From Streptomyces sp. WZ.A104 (GTDB lineage Bacteria; Actinomycetota; Actinomycetes; Streptomycetales; Streptomycetaceae), in the NCBI RefSeq assembly GCF_002382885.1, contig NZ_NWVL01000054.1, positions 1 through 55,766 on the forward strand: a stretch of DNA of 55,766 nt. The letters are read 5' to 3'. Positions 53,187 to 55,766 of the stretch are shown here, in pieces. The notes below the pieces were generated by a model, which was not told the DNA's origin, ran no database searches, and saw nothing but the letters and a program-made list of their open reading frames with translations. Position 1 is the stretch's first letter, and every line of letters starts with the position of its first letter. Position numbers and translations under genes: made by a program.

Positions 53187-54211
53187 GCGCCCCGACCCCC
53201 GAGCCGACCGAGCCCCGGGTGGCCCCCACCGGCCCCATGGCTCCCGCGGAACCGGAGCCGTCCGACAGCGCCCGCGCGTCCCTCGAAGCCCTCCGCTCCG
53301 AGATCGCGAAGGCGGTCGTCGGCCAGGACCCCGCAGTTACCGGACTCGTTGTGGCACTGCTCTGCCGAGGTCACGTGCTGCTCGAAGGCGTGCCCGGCGT
53401 CGCCAAGACCCTCCTGGTGCGTGCGCTAGCCGCCTCCCTCGAACTCGACACCAAGCGCGTCCAGTTCACTCCCGACCTGATGCCGAGCGATGTCACGGGC
53501 TCATTGGTCTATGACGCACGCACCGCCGAGTTCTCCTTCCAGCCGGGACCCGTCTTCACTCACCTGCTGCTCGCCGACGAGATCAACCGCACCCCTCCCA
53601 AGACCCAGTCGTCCCTCCTGGAGGCCATGGAGGAACGCCAGGTCACCGTCGACGGAACACCCCGGCCGCTGCCGGACCCCTTCCTTGTCGCCGCGACCCA
53701 GAACCCCGTCGAGTACGAAGGCACCTATCCTCTGCCCGAGGCCCAACTGGACCGGTTCCTGCTCAAGCTGACGGTGCCTCTCCCCTCGCGGCAGGACGAG
53801 ATCGACGTGCTCACCCGTCATGCAGACGGCTTCAACCCTCGCGACCTGAAGGCCGCCGGGATACGGCCGGTCGCCGGTCCCGCGGACCTGGAAGCCGCAC
53901 GAGAAGCCGTCGCGAAGACGACCGTCTCCCCCGAGATCGCCGGTTACGTCGTGGATATCTGCCGTGCCACGCGCGATTCCCCCTCACTCGCCCTCGGCGT
54001 CTCCCCCCGAGGTGCCACCGCACTGCTGTCGACCGCCCGCGCCTGGGCCTGGCTCACCGGCCGGGACTACGTCATCCCGGACGATGTGAAGGCCCTCGCG
54101 CTCCCCACGCTCCGTCATCGCATCCACCTGCGGCCCGAGGCTGAGATGGAGGGAGTCACTACCGACTCCGTCATCACCTCGGTGCTCGCTCACGTCCCCG
54201 TACCCCGATGA
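53183..54211 (+). CDS. MoxR-family AAA+ ATPase
   Basis: 342 aa. After about 30 variable residues comes the AAA+ core: Walker A GVPGVAKTLLV, the segment RVQFTPDLMPSDVTGSLVY, Walker B LLADEINRTPPKTQSSLLEA, and the ATQNPVEYEGTYPLPEAQLD sensor region. The C-terminal lid domain has VSPRGATALL. MoxR ATPases act as chaperones for assembly of membrane or metal-containing complexes, often with DUF58/VWA-like partners, one of which is encoded next. The start overlaps the DUF4350 gene. Confidence 0.93.
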   Translation: MSAPTPEPTEPRVAPTGPMAPAEPEPSDSARASLEALRSEIAKAVVGQDPAVTGLVVALLCRGHVLLEGVPGVAKTLLVRALAASLELDTKRVQFTPDLMPSDVTGSLVYDARTAEFSFQPGPVFTHLLLADEINRTPPKTQSSLLEAMEERQVTVDGTPRPLPDPFLVAATQNPVEYEGTYPLPEAQLDRFLLKLTVPLPSRQDEIDVLTRHADGFNPRDLKAAGIRPVAGPADLEAAREAVAKTTVSPEIAGYVVDICRATRDSPSLALGVSPRGATALLSTARAWAWLTGRDYVIPDDVKALALPTLRHRIHLRPEAEMEGVTTDSVITSVLAHVPVPR

Positions 54212-54215
54212 GGCT

Positions 54216-55535
54216 GTGACCATGGCCCTCACCGGACGTACCGCACTGCTTGCCGCTCTGGGGTCACTCCCCGTAGGCATCCTCGCCCCGAGCTGGATGG
54301 GCATGGTCGCGGTCAACGCACCGCTCTCACTAGCGATTCTGTGCGACTACGCCCTGGCAGCACCAGTGCGAACGCTCCGATTCACCCGATCCGGTGACAC
54401 ATCCGTTCGACTCGGCGACGCGGCCGAGGTGCAACTCACCGTGACCAACAGCTCGCGACGACGCCTCCGCGCCCAGCTGCGGGACGCCTGGCCCCCCAGC
54501 AGCTGGCCCACGGGCACCGATCGCACCGCTTCCCGTCACACGCTCACGGTCCCCGCTGGGGAACAGCGCCGCCTGACCACCGTTCTGCGTCCCACGCGTC
54601 GCGGCGACCGCCAGGCCGAACGCATCACGGTCCGCTCGTACGGCCCGCTGGGCCTAGCCGCACGCCAGGGCCATCACCGAGCCCCGTGGACCGTACGGGT
54701 CCTGCCACCGTTCACCAGCCGCAAGCACCTGCCGTCCAGGCTGGCCCGGCTGCGGGAACTCGACGGTCGCACCAGCGTTCTGACACGTGGTGAGGGCACA
54801 GAGTTCGACAGCCTCCGGGCCTACGTACCCGGGGACGACACCCGGTCCATCGACTGGCGGGCCACCGCGCGCCAGTCCGCCGTCGCAGTGCGAACCTGGC
54901 GTCCCGAACGCGACCGCCACATCCTGGTCGTCCTCGACACCGGGCGCACATCCGCAGGCCGGGTGGGCGACGCTCCCCGGCTCGACGCCGCGATGGACGC
55001 CACCCTCCTGCTCACCGCACTCGCGACCCGAGCAGGTGACCGTGTGAACCTCCTCGCCTACGACCGCCGCGTCCGAGCCCGGGTGCAGGGCCGTACCGCC
55101 GCGGGCGACGTCCTGGCGACCGTAGTCAACTCCCTGGCAACCTTGGAGCCGGAGCTCGTCGAAACGGACTCCCGAGGCCTCAGCACCGCAGCCCTCACGG
55201 ATGCCCCCCGCGGCTCCCTGATCGTGCTCCTGACGACGCTGGAGGCCGCCCCCATCGAGGAGGGCCTCCTCCCTGTGCTGCCCCAGCTCACCCAGCGCCA
55301 CACGGTCCTCCTGGCCGCGGTGTCCGACCCCCGGGTCGAGGAGATGGCGGAAGGCCGGGGAACAGTGGAGGCCGTGTACGAAGCCGCCGCCGCACGTCAG
55401 GCCCAGGCCGACCGCCGGCGCACGGCGGACAGGCTCCGGCGCCACGGCGTGACGGTCGTGGATGCCACTCCGGACAGTCTTGCTCCCGCACTTGCCGACG
55501 CCTATCTGGCGCTGAAGTCCGCAGGGCGTCTCTAG
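54216..55535 (+). CDS. DUF58 domain protein
   Basis: 439 aa from the ATG at 54216, 4 nt after the MoxR stop (a second ATG at 54222 is possible). Two N-terminal membrane helices (about 8-28 and 30-48) precede a beta-rich section and the DUF58 signature GEGTEFDSLRAYVPGDDTRSI (nt about 54793-54855) followed by DWRATAR. A VWA-like region follows, with HILVVLDTGRTSAG and LLTALATRAGDRV. It is the usual partner of MoxR ATPases. Last gene of the five-gene operon; a 12-bp-stem hairpin follows. Confidence 0.9.
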   Translation: MTMALTGRTALLAALGSLPVGILAPSWMGMVAVNAPLSLAILCDYALAAPVRTLRFTRSGDTSVRLGDAAEVQLTVTNSSRRRLRAQLRDAWPPSSWPTGTDRTASRHTLTVPAGEQRRLTTVLRPTRRGDRQAERITVRSYGPLGLAARQGHHRAPWTVRVLPPFTSRKHLPSRLARLRELDGRTSVLTRGEGTEFDSLRAYVPGDDTRSIDWRATARQSAVAVRTWRPERDRHILVVLDTGRTSAGRVGDAPRLDAAMDATLLLTALATRAGDRVNLLAYDRRVRARVQGRTAAGDVLATVVNSLATLEPELVETDSRGLSTAALTDAPRGSLIVLLTTLEAAPIEEGLLPVLPQLTQRHTVLLAAVSDPRVEEMAEGRGTVEAVYEAAAARQAQADRRRTADRLRRHGVTVVDATPDSLAPALADAYLALKSAGRL

Positions 55536-55572
55536 AACATTCGGAAAACCGTCGCGCTGCTGCGTGGCGTGG

Positions 55573-55612
55573 CCTCCGCCTCCCGCTCCCAGACGAGAGA
55601 GGGAGGCGGAGG
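55573..55612 (+). terminator. Terminator hairpin after the DUF58 operon
   Basis: Perfect 12-bp stem (55573-55584 with 55601-55612, cctccgcctccc) and 16-nt loop, 38 nt after the stop codon. Confidence 0.7.
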
Positions 55613-55657
55613 GAGTTCACGGGCCCAGGGGCAGCATTACCCTCCCTGGAACGCAGA

Positions 55658-55687
55658 AAAGCCCCGTGCCACAAGGCACGGGGCTTT
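55658..55687 (-). terminator. rRNA operon terminator
   Basis: Perfect 13-bp stem (55658-55670 with 55675-55687) with a 4-nt loop. On the minus strand it ends in TTTT, 13 nt after the 5S rRNA 3' end. Confidence 0.88.
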
Positions 55688-55699
55688 CCCGGAAAAATT

Positions 55700-55766
55700 G
55701 TTCGGCGGCGTCCTACTCTCCCACAGGGTCCCCCCTGCAGTACCATCGGCGCTGAAAGGCTTAGCT
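55700..55766 (-). rRNA. rrf: 5S ribosomal RNA, 3' part (cut by window edge)
   Basis: The complement reads agctaagcctttcagcgcc, then gatggtactgcagggggg, then ccctgtgggagagtaggacg, ending in ccgccgaac. This is the 3' half of an actinobacterial 5S rRNA. About 67 of roughly 117-120 nt are present; the rest, and presumably the 23S and 16S genes, lie beyond the right edge on the minus strand. Confidence 0.95.

Overview
The sequence is very GC-rich, the genes use GC-ending codons almost throughout, and GTG starts are common. The gene order hpf-comF-lpqB-mtrB-mtrA, with secA nearby and a 5S rRNA at the right edge, is an actinobacterial arrangement. I read the window as a chromosomal segment of a Streptomyces or close relative. 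This rests on gene content and conserved neighbourhood, not on a database search. I noticed no in-frame TTA (bldA-type) leucine codon, but that was a scan by eye.

Left part (1-6905): the 3' end of a large FtsK/SpoIIIE-type ATPase gene, followed by a three-gene sugar ABC importer (lipoprotein binding protein and two permeases) with no ATPase gene of its own. Such importers in Streptomyces usually share a global ATPase encoded elsewhere.

Central part (7084-27958): an accessory cell-wall glycopolymer (teichoic-acid-like) region. It holds five proteins with CDP-glycerol glycerophosphotransferase (TagF-like) domains, four of them fused to an N-terminal GT-A/GT2 domain. It also holds a GT4 glycosyltransferase, two SAM-dependent methyltransferases, a shortened GT-C-like membrane protein, a TetR regulator and a TagG/TagH-type exporter. 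The TagF and GT2 domains are not equally intact: key residues are lost from the TagF half in some proteins and from the GT2 half in another. This is the most interesting biology in the window.

Right part (28211-55766): mostly core genes. They are the large NAD-glutamate dehydrogenase, a DJ-1/PfpI protein, a HAD hydrolase, a DUF6912-type protein, an Rv3235-family protein, SecA, a GNAT acetyltransferase, a YcaQ/AlkX-type DNA glycosylase, an orphan LuxR-type response regulator, long-form HPF and ComF. Then comes the tight mtnA-mtrA-mtrB-lpqB block. A divergent five-gene membrane operon follows (integral membrane protein, DUF4129, DUF4350, MoxR ATPase, DUF58). The window ends in the 3' part of a 5S rRNA on the minus strand with its terminator.

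How the genes work together: the central region probably primes or extends, decorates (GT4, O-methylation) and exports a phosphodiester wall polymer. No TagO, TagA or LCP ligase gene is visible, so initiation and attachment must be encoded elsewhere. The mtrAB-lpqB module is a signalling system linked in actinobacteria to cell-wall and developmental control, and the MoxR-DUF58 operon beside it probably also acts at the membrane.
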